Shown here piece by piece: positions 15,581-22,655 of a stretch of DNA of 35,907 nt. The DNA lies in the NCBI GenBank assembly GCA_903929475.1, contig CAIYUV010000221.1, forward strand, positions 1 to 35,907, in the 5' to 3' direction. The notes beneath the pieces were generated by a model. The model had not been told where the DNA came from. It worked only from the letters and a program-made list of their open reading frames with translations, and made no database searches. Within the stretch, counting starts at the first letter, position 1. Each line of letters starts with the position of its first letter. Source of the stretch: an uncultured Spartobacteria bacterium. Lineage in GTDB: Bacteria; Verrucomicrobiota; Verrucomicrobiia; Chthoniobacterales; Chthoniobacteraceae. Both the position numbers and the translations under genes were made by a program.

Positions 15581-16704
15581 GGCTGTTTGACGCTCTCGTG
15601 GAGCAATCGCGATGTAAGCACGCCGCGTCCAATTTGCGTTCGGAGGTGTTCGTAAATTTCCGGCCACACGGCGTCTGGCAGCAATTTCGTCATGCAATAC
15701 GGCTCTTGGAAAAGACAGTAGTCGAAGCAGGGGCGCCACGGGCAAATATCGCGGATGACGAGGTGATGGATGTCGCCCCACGGACGGAACCAATCCGGAT
15801 CGGTCGGCCCGAAAACAACAACCGACGGACGACCGCAACACGCCGCAAGATGGCCGGGGCCTGAGTCGTTGCAGACGAGGAATTCCACGCGACCCAACAC
15901 GTCCACGAGTTCGTTCACGCCGAGCGCCGGCAACACCTGATCGCACAGCGGCGCGAGGCCGAGACCATAGCCATCGAGATCGGGGATGAGTGCGAGATGA
16001 AAGTCGAAAACTTCGCGCAGTTTGCGGACTATTTTTTCAAAATACGCCTCGGGCCAGCGGCGCACCGGAATGCGCGCGCCGGGATGCAGCACGACGAGCG
16101 GCTTCGTCACATTCGCAAAAAGCGCGTCCACTTTCGCCGAGCGATACTTTGCGTGATCGAGGCGCGGACCGTCGTCCATTTTGGCGAAGCCGAGCGCACG
16201 ACCGAGGTCGCACCAGTCCTCCACCTTGTGCTGCTTCGGGCGCGAACGCTTCGCGGGGCGGTTGAGAAAATACGTGCTGGTCTTCCACGGAAAACCGTAG
16301 CGCTGGCGTGCGCAGGTAAGCCACATCACCAGATGGTCGCGCGGGTCGTTGCGCACGGATACAGCGGCATCGAATCTTTCGCGTCGCAGACGCGAAATCA
16401 GCCCCAGCAAAAGAGGCCAGCGCCACGCCCACAGACGGTATTTTCCGCGATAGGCCGTCCATGGGGCGTCGTAGGCGATGAAACGGATCTGCGGAAATGT
16501 GCTCGCGAGCAAAGGCTGCGCGTGAGCCTTGCCGACGAGCGTTACGTCATAGCGCTCCACGGCGGCGCGCAGCATCGGCGTCGCGAAAGTAAGATCGCCG
16601 AGGCCCCATAGTTCGAGGACGAGGAGCTTCGGTCGGTGGGTGATGTTCGATGAATCGTCGGCCACAGCGCGCCGCCATTTGGCCGCACCGGGCGCGCATT
16701 GCAA
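15577..16704 (-). CDS. Family 9 glycosyltransferase, heptosyltransferase-like
   Basis: Up to 375 residues. The GT9 features are LLVLELWGLGD (27-37), LHPGARIPVRRWPEAYF (206-222) and VCNDSGPGHLAACCGRPSVV (277-296), the heptosyltransferase donor-binding signatures. A cysteine cluster near the C-terminus (C321, C326, C330, C337) is also seen in other GT9 proteins. These enzymes transfer heptose or related sugars to the lipopolysaccharide core at the inner face of the cytoplasmic membrane. The start is uncertain: TTG at 16704 gives the full length, but GTG at 16665 (13 codons in) still precedes the first core strand. The gene begins about 40 to 80 bases after the sucA stop and overlaps the GT2 gene by 4 bases. 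Confidence 0.88.
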   Translation of the reverse strand: MQCAPGAAKWRRAVADDSSNITHRPKLLVLELWGLGDLTFATPMLRAAVERYDVTLVGKAHAQPLLASTFPQIRFIAYDAPWTAYRGKYRLWAWRWPLLLGLISRLRRERFDAAVSVRNDPRDHLVMWLTCARQRYGFPWKTSTYFLNRPAKRSRPKQHKVEDWCDLGRALGFAKMDDGPRLDHAKYRSAKVDALFANVTKPLVVLHPGARIPVRRWPEAYFEKIVRKLREVFDFHLALIPDLDGYGLGLAPLCDQVLPALGVNELVDVLGRVEFLVCNDSGPGHLAACCGRPSVVVFGPTDPDWFRPWGDIHHLVIRDICPWRPCFDYCLFQEPYCMTKLLPDAVWPEIYEHLRTQIGRGVLTSRLLHESVKQP

Positions 16705-16742
16705 ACGATTCCGTCATCCGGAAAATCAGAATCGTAGGTGAT

Positions 16743-19535
16743 TTACACGCTAAACGCCCGCTCGACGAGCTGGCGCTGCTCGATGTCGCTCACGTTTTTG
16801 CTGCCGACTGCGGTGCTGGCGGCTTCGTCGCGGCCAGCGTAGGGGATGTCGGTCCATTTGCCTTTGATTTCGTGGAGCAGAGTTTGCAGGCGGGGCTTGA
16901 TGAAACGATGGGCGCCCATGTTTTCCGGCTCCTCCTGACACCAGATAAATTTCATGGCGTTGGGGTAGCACTTGATTGCGTCAATGAGTGCGCGTTCGTG
17001 CAGCGGGTAGAGCTGCTCGATGCGGATGAAAGCGGTGCGCCCGATTTGGTTTTCGTCGCGGAATTTCACGAGATCGTGAAACACTTTCCCCGCGCTGAAA
17101 ATGATGCGCGTCACCTGTTCGTGTTCGCAATTGAGCGATTCTGTGCCGTCGAAAATTTCGTGGAAACGCCCCTCGCTAAAGTCGCTCACTTTCGACGCAG
17201 CCGCTTCGAGGCGGAGCATGGATTTCGGCGTCATCAGCACGAGCGGCTTTTTGAAATCGCGCTTCATCTGGCGGCGCAGCACGTGAAAATACTGGGCGGG
17301 TGTAGTGAGCGCGGCGACCTGGATATTGTCCTCGGCGCAGAGCTGGAGAAACCGCTCCAGCCGCGCCGACGAATGCTCGGGACCCTGACCTTCGTAGCCG
17401 TGCGGGAGCAACAGCACGATGCCTGACGGTCGCTGCCATTTGCTCTCCGCACTCACGATAAATTGATCGATGATCACCTGTGCGCCGTTCACGAAGTCGC
17501 CGAACTGCCCCTCCCACTGGCAGAGCATTTCCGGGTAGTTGAGCGAGTAGCCGTAGTCGAAACCAAGCACTCCCGCCTCGCTGAGCAGCGAATTGTAGAT
17601 GCAAATTTTCGCCTGCTTGCCGGGCTGCATGTTGTCGAGCGGACACCAGCGCTGGCGCGTGACGGTGTCGTAAAGATAAGCGTGGCGCTGGCTGAATGTG
17701 CCCCGGCGAACGTCCTGCCCGCTGAGACGCACGGGTGCGCCCTCCAGCAAAAGACTCCCCCACGCGAGCGACTCGGCGGTCGCCCAGTCAATCCCCTCGC
17801 CGCGCTCGAACGCCTGCCGTCGTTTATCGAGCACAAACGTCTTCACACGCGGATGCACGGCGAAGCCCTCGGGCGGAGTCGTCATCGCTCCGATGATTTT
17901 TGCGAGCGTGTCCTTCGCCACCGCAGTCGCCGCCGATGCGTGCGAATACGCAGGCTGCTGGACGGCCGTGCTGCCTTCGAATTTCGCATCACGTTTTTCG
18001 CGCCACTGCTTTTTCTGCGCGGCAGCAGCCTGCGCCTCAGCGAGCGCGTCTTCGAGCCGCTTCCACAGTTCCTTTTGAAAAGACTCCGCCTCCTCGGCGG
18101 TGAGCACTTTTTCGCCGACGAGCCTGTCGCGGAAAATCGTGCCGACGCTAGGGTGACTCGCGATGTCGCGATACATATCGGGGCTGGTGAAAGCAGGATC
18201 GTCGTTCTCGTTGTGGCCGTGGCGGCGGTAGCAGACCATGTCCACGAAAACGTCGCGCTTAAACTGCTGGCGGAACTCAAACGCCAACTCCATCGCGTAG
18301 CGCAAAGCGAGTGGGTCGTCGCCATTCACGTGGAAGACGGGCGCCTCCACCATCTTCGCCACGTCGGTGCAATACTGCGAACTGCGCGCGTCGGCGGGCA
18401 GCGTGGTGAAGCCGATTTGGTTGTTGATGACAAAATGCACCGTGCCACCGATCCGGTAGCCCTGGAGTTGCGACATATTCAGCACCTCCTGCCCGATCCC
18501 CTGCCCCGCGAGCGCCGCGTCGCCGTGGATTAAAATCGGCACAACCTTACTGCGCTCCACCGTGTCCTTGCGAATGCGCTGGCGTGCGCGCGTCATGCCC
18601 ATCACCACGGGGTTCACGATTTCGAGATGGCTCGGGTTTGCGCTCAGCCGCACCTGCACCGTCGCGCCGCTCGGCTTCACCACGCGGTCGTTCACATAGC
18701 CGAGATGGTATTTCACATCGCCGTCGCCATAGACCGAGTCGGGGATGAAGTTCGGATCAAATTCCTGGAACATCAGCCCGTAGGGCTTTTTTAAAAACTC
18801 CGTGATGACCGCGAGCCGCCCGCGATGCGCCATGCCCATCGTGATTTCCTCCACGCCAAAGCGCGGGCAATTTTCGATCACCGCATCGAGCGCCGAGATG
18901 AACGACTCCGCGCCCTCAGCGCTGAACCGCTTCTGCCCCTTGTAGGCGACCGTGTGCAGGAAGCGCTCGAACGACTCCACTTTCAAAATATGCCGCAGCA
19001 TCCGTTTCTTCGTCGCAGCATCTGCGACCCATTGCGCGCGGTTTTCGATGCGGTCGCGGAGCCAGTTGCGCACCCGCGCATTCGCGATGTGCATGAACTC
19101 AAAACCGATGTTGCCGCAGTAAATTTCCTCCAGCCGAGCGCGCATCTCGCGAAGCGGCATCGCCGCGCCGCCGAGGAAATATTTCGAACTGACGGTGAGA
19201 TCGAGGTCCTTCTCGGAAAAGCCGAGTTCGCGCAGCGAGAGCAGATCGTTTTGCGGGCGGTTGTGTGCGAGCGGATTCGTCCACGCCAGCGTGTGCCCGA
19301 GTGTGCGGTAGGCATACACCAGCCCGTCCACACGCGTCTGCGAAGCCCCGTCTACTACTGCGGGCACCGCGCCATTCGCACTCGCTGATCGCTTTTCAAA
19401 CTGCGCAAAGCCGAGATGAAACCCTTCGCAAAACGCCCGCATCGAAGGCTCCACATCCTCGGGATTTTTCAGCCAGCGTGCATAAGCATCATCGAGAAGG
19501 TCAGCGTTGTATCGGTTCGCAAAAGTCCCAGCCAT
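16743..19535 (-). CDS. sucA: 2-oxoglutarate dehydrogenase E1 component
   Basis: The protein has 930 residues, the normal length for SucA (OdhA E1). This thiamine-diphosphate enzyme decarboxylates 2-oxoglutarate in the TCA cycle and passes the succinyl group to E2. The N-terminal E2-binding segment is at residues 4-42 (FANRYNADLLDDAYARWL). Catalytic-core motifs are GMAHRGRLAVITEFLKKP (234-251), LIHGDAALAGQG (335-346), NGDDPLALRYA (404-414) and YRRHGHNENDDPAF (436-449), followed by a transketolase-type pyrimidine-binding domain and the C-terminal E1 domain ending LVERAFSV. No sucB or lpd gene is nearby, which is less usual. It starts at the ATG at 19535 with no clear Shine-Dalgarno. The glycosyltransferase genes follow closely on the same strand. 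Confidence 0.97.
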   Translation of the reverse strand: MAGTFANRYNADLLDDAYARWLKNPEDVEPSMRAFCEGFHLGFAQFEKRSASANGAVPAVVDGASQTRVDGLVYAYRTLGHTLAWTNPLAHNRPQNDLLSLRELGFSEKDLDLTVSSKYFLGGAAMPLREMRARLEEIYCGNIGFEFMHIANARVRNWLRDRIENRAQWVADAATKKRMLRHILKVESFERFLHTVAYKGQKRFSAEGAESFISALDAVIENCPRFGVEEITMGMAHRGRLAVITEFLKKPYGLMFQEFDPNFIPDSVYGDGDVKYHLGYVNDRVVKPSGATVQVRLSANPSHLEIVNPVVMGMTRARQRIRKDTVERSKVVPILIHGDAALAGQGIGQEVLNMSQLQGYRIGGTVHFVINNQIGFTTLPADARSSQYCTDVAKMVEAPVFHVNGDDPLALRYAMELAFEFRQQFKRDVFVDMVCYRRHGHNENDDPAFTSPDMYRDIASHPSVGTIFRDRLVGEKVLTAEEAESFQKELWKRLEDALAEAQAAAAQKKQWREKRDAKFEGSTAVQQPAYSHASAATAVAKDTLAKIIGAMTTPPEGFAVHPRVKTFVLDKRRQAFERGEGIDWATAESLAWGSLLLEGAPVRLSGQDVRRGTFSQRHAYLYDTVTRQRWCPLDNMQPGKQAKICIYNSLLSEAGVLGFDYGYSLNYPEMLCQWEGQFGDFVNGAQVIIDQFIVSAESKWQRPSGIVLLLPHGYEGQGPEHSSARLERFLQLCAEDNIQVAALTTPAQYFHVLRRQMKRDFKKPLVLMTPKSMLRLEAAASKVSDFSEGRFHEIFDGTESLNCEHEQVTRIIFSAGKVFHDLVKFRDENQIGRTAFIRIEQLYPLHERALIDAIKCYPNAMKFIWCQEEPENMGAHRFIKPRLQTLLHEIKGKWTDIPYAGRDEAASTAVGSKNVSDIEQRQLVERAFSV

Positions 19536-19672
19536 GGCGTCACTCTACGCGCCGCCACGCCCGAAAACAAGAGGCGGAGAAAAGTCCCCGGTATCCTCTT
19601 TCTGGATTTGCGTAAGTGCGATTCCGATCATCCAAGCGCGCGGTCATGGAAGATGAATGCGTTCGTTCCCGC

Positions 19673-19714
19673 GGAAAACAAAGCGCCGCACCCACGGTTG
19701 GCGAGTGCGGCGCT
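19673..19714 (-). terminator. Rho-independent terminator downstream of the EF-hand genes
   Basis: AGCGCCGCAC at 19682-19691 pairs perfectly over 10 bases with GTGCGGCGCT at 19705-19714, with a 13-base loop. On the minus strand the stem is followed by TTGTTTT, and it begins 23 bases after the stop of the 97-residue EF-hand protein. The orientation and spacing fit termination of that gene, or of the whole upstream transcript. Confidence 0.75.
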
Positions 19715-19737
19715 AAAAATGGCTTCTTCCCCGGTTG

Positions 19738-20031
19738 CTATTTTTTCCCGTGGGTCATGAACTCTTCCTTGCTGAGTTTGCCGTCGCCGTTGGTGTCTTT
19801 CTTTTTGAAGACACGCTCGGCCATCTCGGGATTTTTCGCCCCGGCGAGGAATTCTTCCTTCGAGATGAAACCGTCGCTGTTGGTGTCCTTCGTTTTGAAG
19901 ACTTCCTCCAGCTCGCGCTTGGGCTTTTCCGCGGCGAGCTTGGCGGCTTCAGCGAGTTTGGCGTCGTCTGCTGCTACGGCAAATGCCGCACCCACTGCGA
20001 GCGTGGCGATGGTGGTGAGGATGGGTTTCAT
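19738..20031 (-). CDS. Secreted two-EF-hand protein A
   Basis: The protein has 97 residues. The signal peptide covers about residues 1-20 (MKPILTTIATLAVGAAFAVA). After a lysine/alanine-rich linker come two canonical 12-residue EF-hand loops, DTNSDGFISKEE (49-60) and DTNGDGKLSKEE (79-90), each with Asp at 1, Asn at 3, Asp at 5 and Glu at 12, so Ca2+ binding is likely. Loop position 2 is Thr, not the Pro of lanmodulin. It is a paralogue of the neighbouring gene at 20080-20364. It is probably periplasmic or envelope-located. What it signals to or buffers is unknown. Confidence 0.88.
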   Translation of the reverse strand: MKPILTTIATLAVGAAFAVAADDAKLAEAAKLAAEKPKRELEEVFKTKDTNSDGFISKEEFLAGAKNPEMAERVFKKKDTNGDGKLSKEEFMTHGKK

Positions 20032-20079
20032 TTGTCTGCTGTCGGCTGGCTTGTTTTTACGTGGAATAATTGTCCGCCT

Positions 20080-20364
20080 TTATGCCTTCTTTTTCTTTGG
20101 TGCGAGGAATTCCTCCTTGCTGAGTTTTCCGTCGTTGTTGGCGTCCTTCCGTTTGAAAACCTTTTCTGCCTTGGCGGCGTCCTTGGCGTCCTTGAGGAAC
20201 TCCTCCTTGCTGATGCTGCCGTCGTTGTTGGCGTCCTTTGTTTTGAAAGTTTCCTCGGTGTATTTTTTTGCTTTCTTGGTTTTCTCGGCAGGCTTGGCGT
20301 CCTCGGCGCTGGCGAATGTGGCGGTGATTGCGAATGCGGCGAGGAGGGCGAATGTGTGTTTCAT
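20080..20364 (-). CDS. Secreted two-EF-hand protein B
   Basis: The protein has 94 residues. A signal peptide (about 1-20, ending ATFASA) precedes a lysine-rich segment and two canonical EF-hand loops, DANNDGSISKEE (44-55) and DANNDGKLSKEE (74-85), and a basic tail KKKKA. It shares the layout of the adjacent EF-hand protein A, so the two arose by tandem duplication. Calcium binding is expected from the loop residues. The gene lies 66 bases after the stop of the tentative DUF6941-type protein and about 50 bases before EF-hand A, so it may belong to the same transcript as the TonB/ExbBD genes, although a separate promoter cannot be excluded. Confidence 0.88.
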   Translation of the reverse strand: MKHTFALLAAFAITATFASAEDAKPAEKTKKAKKYTEETFKTKDANNDGSISKEEFLKDAKDAAKAEKVFKRKDANNDGKLSKEEFLAPKKKKA

Positions 20365-20430
20365 GTTTTGTTTATTGGATCTTTGTAATTACCCGGTGCG
20401 GGCTTTTTTCTAAGGATAGATTTGGCGGGA

Positions 20431-20865
20431 CTATGCGACCTGTGGCTGCGTAAGCGCGCTCTGGCCGGGGAGGGTGAATTTGATCACGGGCAGCGGGTAG
20501 CGGATGATGAGCTGGTCATCGAGGTAGATTTCGACGTGGTAGTTGCCGTAAGTGGAAAACTGGACGCCGCTGAAGAGGTTCACATTGGTGGCCATGACAT
20601 CCATGTCCTTGAGCTGAAATTCGAGAGTGCTTTCACCAATGATTTTTTCGTCGGGCGCGAGGATGCGGGCGGTCTGCTTGAACTGGCCGATGCCGTTGCA
20701 CCAGCGGGTCCACATGCAGAGCTTGAGAAAGCCGACTGGCACTTGCGGGGCGGGCACGGCGTTGATGACGCCGACGAGGGTTTGCATGCCGGTGATCTCA
20801 CGGCGGATGTCTTCGCAGAGAACGGATGCCTGGCAGTTGGGAAGGACGTATTTTTCGTTGAGCAC
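20431..20865 (-). CDS. Small hypothetical protein, tentatively DUF6941 type
   Basis: The protein has 144 residues. The N-terminal pattern ASVLCEDIRREITGMQTLVGV and the beta-rich body resemble DUF6941 proteins, but this is from memory and tentative. There is no signal peptide or membrane segment. The frame opens just after the exbD stop: GTG at 20865 gives the listed start, and an earlier ATT at 20901 would add twelve residues. The intergenic gap to exbD is about 39 bases. As the next gene after exbD it may be cotranscribed with the energy-transduction genes, but a role there is not established. The C-terminus contains several strands (YHVEIYLDDQLIIRYPLPVI). Confidence 0.7.
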   Translation of the reverse strand: MLNEKYVLPNCQASVLCEDIRREITGMQTLVGVINAVPAPQVPVGFLKLCMWTRWCNGIGQFKQTARILAPDEKIIGESTLEFQLKDMDVMATNVNLFSGVQFSTYGNYHVEIYLDDQLIIRYPLPVIKFTLPGQSALTQPQVA

Positions 20866-20904
20866 GGTGGGGATGTAGTGGCGCTGATGCGCGGCGTCAA
20901 TGGC

Positions 20905-21324
20905 CTACGGCTTCTCGCTCTGTTCGGTGAAGGCGGTGAAGTCGCCTTTGATTCCGACCTGCCTTATGACATCGAGGACGTAGATGAAAGCCCCGTGTGG
21001 AGCGCGCTTGTCGGTGGCGAGTGCGAGCTTGGGCGGGCGCGGGAGCTTTTGAAGTTTTTCAAGTTCACTGCGTAGTTCTTCGTGGGTGACTTTTTTAGCG
21101 CCGATGAAAATTTCCTCCTTCTCGGAAATGGATATGCGGAGCGCTTCGTCGCCCTTTTCCGCAGCGACGGCGGTCTTGGATTCGGGGAGCTTGATGGTGA
21201 CTGCGGGAAGTTCACTTTTGAAGGTCGTCGTGACGATGACGAAAATGAGGAGGATGGCGAAAATATCAATCAGCGAGACGATGATCACCTCGGGTTTGCG
21301 ACGGCGGCGGGGGAGGAAGTTCAT
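20905..21324 (-). CDS. exbD: ExbD/TolR family energy-transduction protein
   Basis: The protein has 139 residues, normal for ExbD/TolR. A basic cytoplasmic N-terminus (MNFLPRRRRK) leads into one membrane helix at about 13-35 carrying the essential aspartate (D20, in IIVSLIDIFAILLIFVIV), which takes part in proton flow with ExbB. A periplasmic domain follows. The ATG overlaps the exbB stop by 4 bases, so the pair is translationally coupled. It should assemble with the adjacent ExbB and one of the TonB-like proteins to energise an outer-membrane process. Confidence 0.92.
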   Translation of the reverse strand: MNFLPRRRRKPEVIIVSLIDIFAILLIFVIVTTTFKSELPAVTIKLPESKTAVAAEKGDEALRISISEKEEIFIGAKKVTHEELRSELEKLQKLPRPPKLALATDKRAPHGAFIYVLDVIRQVGIKGDFTAFTEQSEKP

Positions 21325-22013
21325 GCGTCACCCTCGGTGGCGAAGTCGGCGAATGTGGAGGGGCGGCGCTGCTTTTGGTTGTAGCATTTGGTGAGCAAGC
21401 CGGAGACGAGCAGTTCGAGATCGGCGGCGATAACTTCGACGCGTTTGGCGAGCAGTCCGTGGGCGATGAGCGTGGGGATGGCGACGGCCATGCCGACGAC
21501 GGTGGTGCTGAGTGCCTCGGAGATGCCGAGGGCAATGGCGTGCGGATCGCTCTGCGTCGCACTTGCACCGAAGGCACCGAAGACTTTCACGAGGCCGCTC
21601 ACCGCTCCGAGGAGGCCGAGCAGTGGGGCAATGCCGATAATGATTTCGAGGATGTGCAGGCCGTGTTCGAGCTGGCCGACTTCGTGGCGTGCGACGGTCT
21701 GGACGGCGTTCATGTTTTCGTCCTTGGGCTGGTGGAGGTTTGAGAGGCCGACCTGCGCGATACGGGCGAGCGTGGTGCCGTCGTTGCGCACGAGACGCGA
21801 AAGGCGGACGACAGCGTCGGGCGTGTCGTTGGGCGCGAGGCGCTCGATTTCCTTCTGCAACTCGGCGGGAATGACGAGATGCCGGCGAAGCGCGAGGCTG
21901 CGCAGCAGAATCACCGCGACTGCAATGATGGAGCACGCGAGCAGCGGGACCATGAACGGGCCACCCTTGAAAAAGAATTGGAAGATGTCCTGAAAAGATG
22001 CGGCGAGAAGCAT
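21321..22013 (-). CDS. exbB: ExbB/TolQ/MotA-type proton channel
   Basis: The protein has 230 residues. Membrane segments are visible near the N-terminus (VPLLACSIIAVAVILL), and the conserved paired helices in the second half are GIAPLLGLLGAVSGLVKVFG and ISEALSTTVVGMAVAIPTLI, the MotA/TolQ/ExbB signature. It forms the channel subunit that uses proton motive force to drive TonB. The ATG at 22013 lies 8 bases after the second TonB-like gene. It overlaps exbD by 4 bases. Confidence 0.93.
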   Translation of the reverse strand: MLLAASFQDIFQFFFKGGPFMVPLLACSIIAVAVILLRSLALRRHLVIPAELQKEIERLAPNDTPDAVVRLSRLVRNDGTTLARIAQVGLSNLHQPKDENMNAVQTVARHEVGQLEHGLHILEIIIGIAPLLGLLGAVSGLVKVFGAFGASATQSDPHAIALGISEALSTTVVGMAVAIPTLIAHGLLAKRVEVIAADLELLVSGLLTKCYNQKQRRPSTFADFATEGDA

Positions 22014-22021
22014 GGGCGTGG

Positions 22022-22654
22022 TTAGTAAATCCAGAAGGTGAACGGCACTTCGATTTGACCGTCGCTGAGCGCCTTGGCCGGCGGTGCATCGAAGGGCGTA
22101 TCGCGGACGAACTGCTCGCAGAATTTCGCGAATGCTTCGTTGGAGCTGTTCTCGGTCACGGAAAAGGCGGCGACTTTTCCCTCCGCATCGAGCTTGAAGA
22201 CGACGCTGACATTGCCCGGCTGAAATTCGCTCATGCGCGGCTGCACCGCATCAGTCCAGCGTTTGGCGAAGGCGGTTTTGATTTTCGCAGTGTAAGCGGC
22301 GGCGGAAATCGGACGCGGTGGCGCAGGCGGATGTTTTACGACGGGCGGCGGGGCGGGTTTTTCGACAGCAGTTTTATCTATCACTTCCGCCGGTGCCGGC
22401 GCTGGTTCGGTGACTGCGGGTGTGGGCACGGGCGCTTGAGCAGGCGTTTCGGGAGTCACTGTGGCCGCATCTGGCGGCGGTGTGGGGCGGCGGCGCGGTT
22501 TTGGTTTGGGCTTTGGAGTCTCGGGTGCGGGCGTGGCAACGACGACCGGCTTCGGCGGAGCGGGCGAAAACGGTGGATTGAGATAGCGACCGCCCGTCTG
22601 TGCGAAGGCGGGCGCGGCAAGTGCGACGAGGATGAGCAGGGTGCGGATGAGCAT
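22022..22654 (-). CDS. TonB-like C-terminal domain protein with a signal peptide
   Basis: The protein has 210 residues. The N-terminus looks like a cleavable Sec signal (MLIRTLLILVALAAPAFAQ) rather than a TonB-type anchor. A long Pro/Lys/Thr-rich stretch (about 27-110) follows, then a TonB_C-like domain from about residue 115 containing SVVFKLDAEGKVAAFSVTENS and ending VPFTFWIY. Its ATG lies one base after the stop of the larger TonB-like gene, and exbB begins 8 bases downstream. If the signal is cleaved, the protein would be soluble in the periplasm and could not bind ExbBD through a membrane helix. Alternatively it may be an uncleaved anchor. Confidence 0.82.
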   Translation of the reverse strand: MLIRTLLILVALAAPAFAQTGGRYLNPPFSPAPPKPVVVATPAPETPKPKPKPRRRPTPPPDAATVTPETPAQAPVPTPAVTEPAPAPAEVIDKTAVEKPAPPPVVKHPPAPPRPISAAAYTAKIKTAFAKRWTDAVQPRMSEFQPGNVSVVFKLDAEGKVAAFSVTENSSNEAFAKFCEQFVRDTPFDAPPAKALSDGQIEVPFTFWIY

Positions 22655-22655
22655 T

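Noticed and set aside
19738-20364. Lanmodulin-like rare-earth binding by the EF-hand proteins
   Set aside because: The loops lack the Pro at position 2 that marks lanmodulin; they fit ordinary calcium-type EF-hands.
20387-20411. CCCG-GTG-CGGG followed by a T run as a terminator of the tentative DUF6941-type gene
   Set aside because: The stem is only four bases and its T run is on the strand opposite to the gene.
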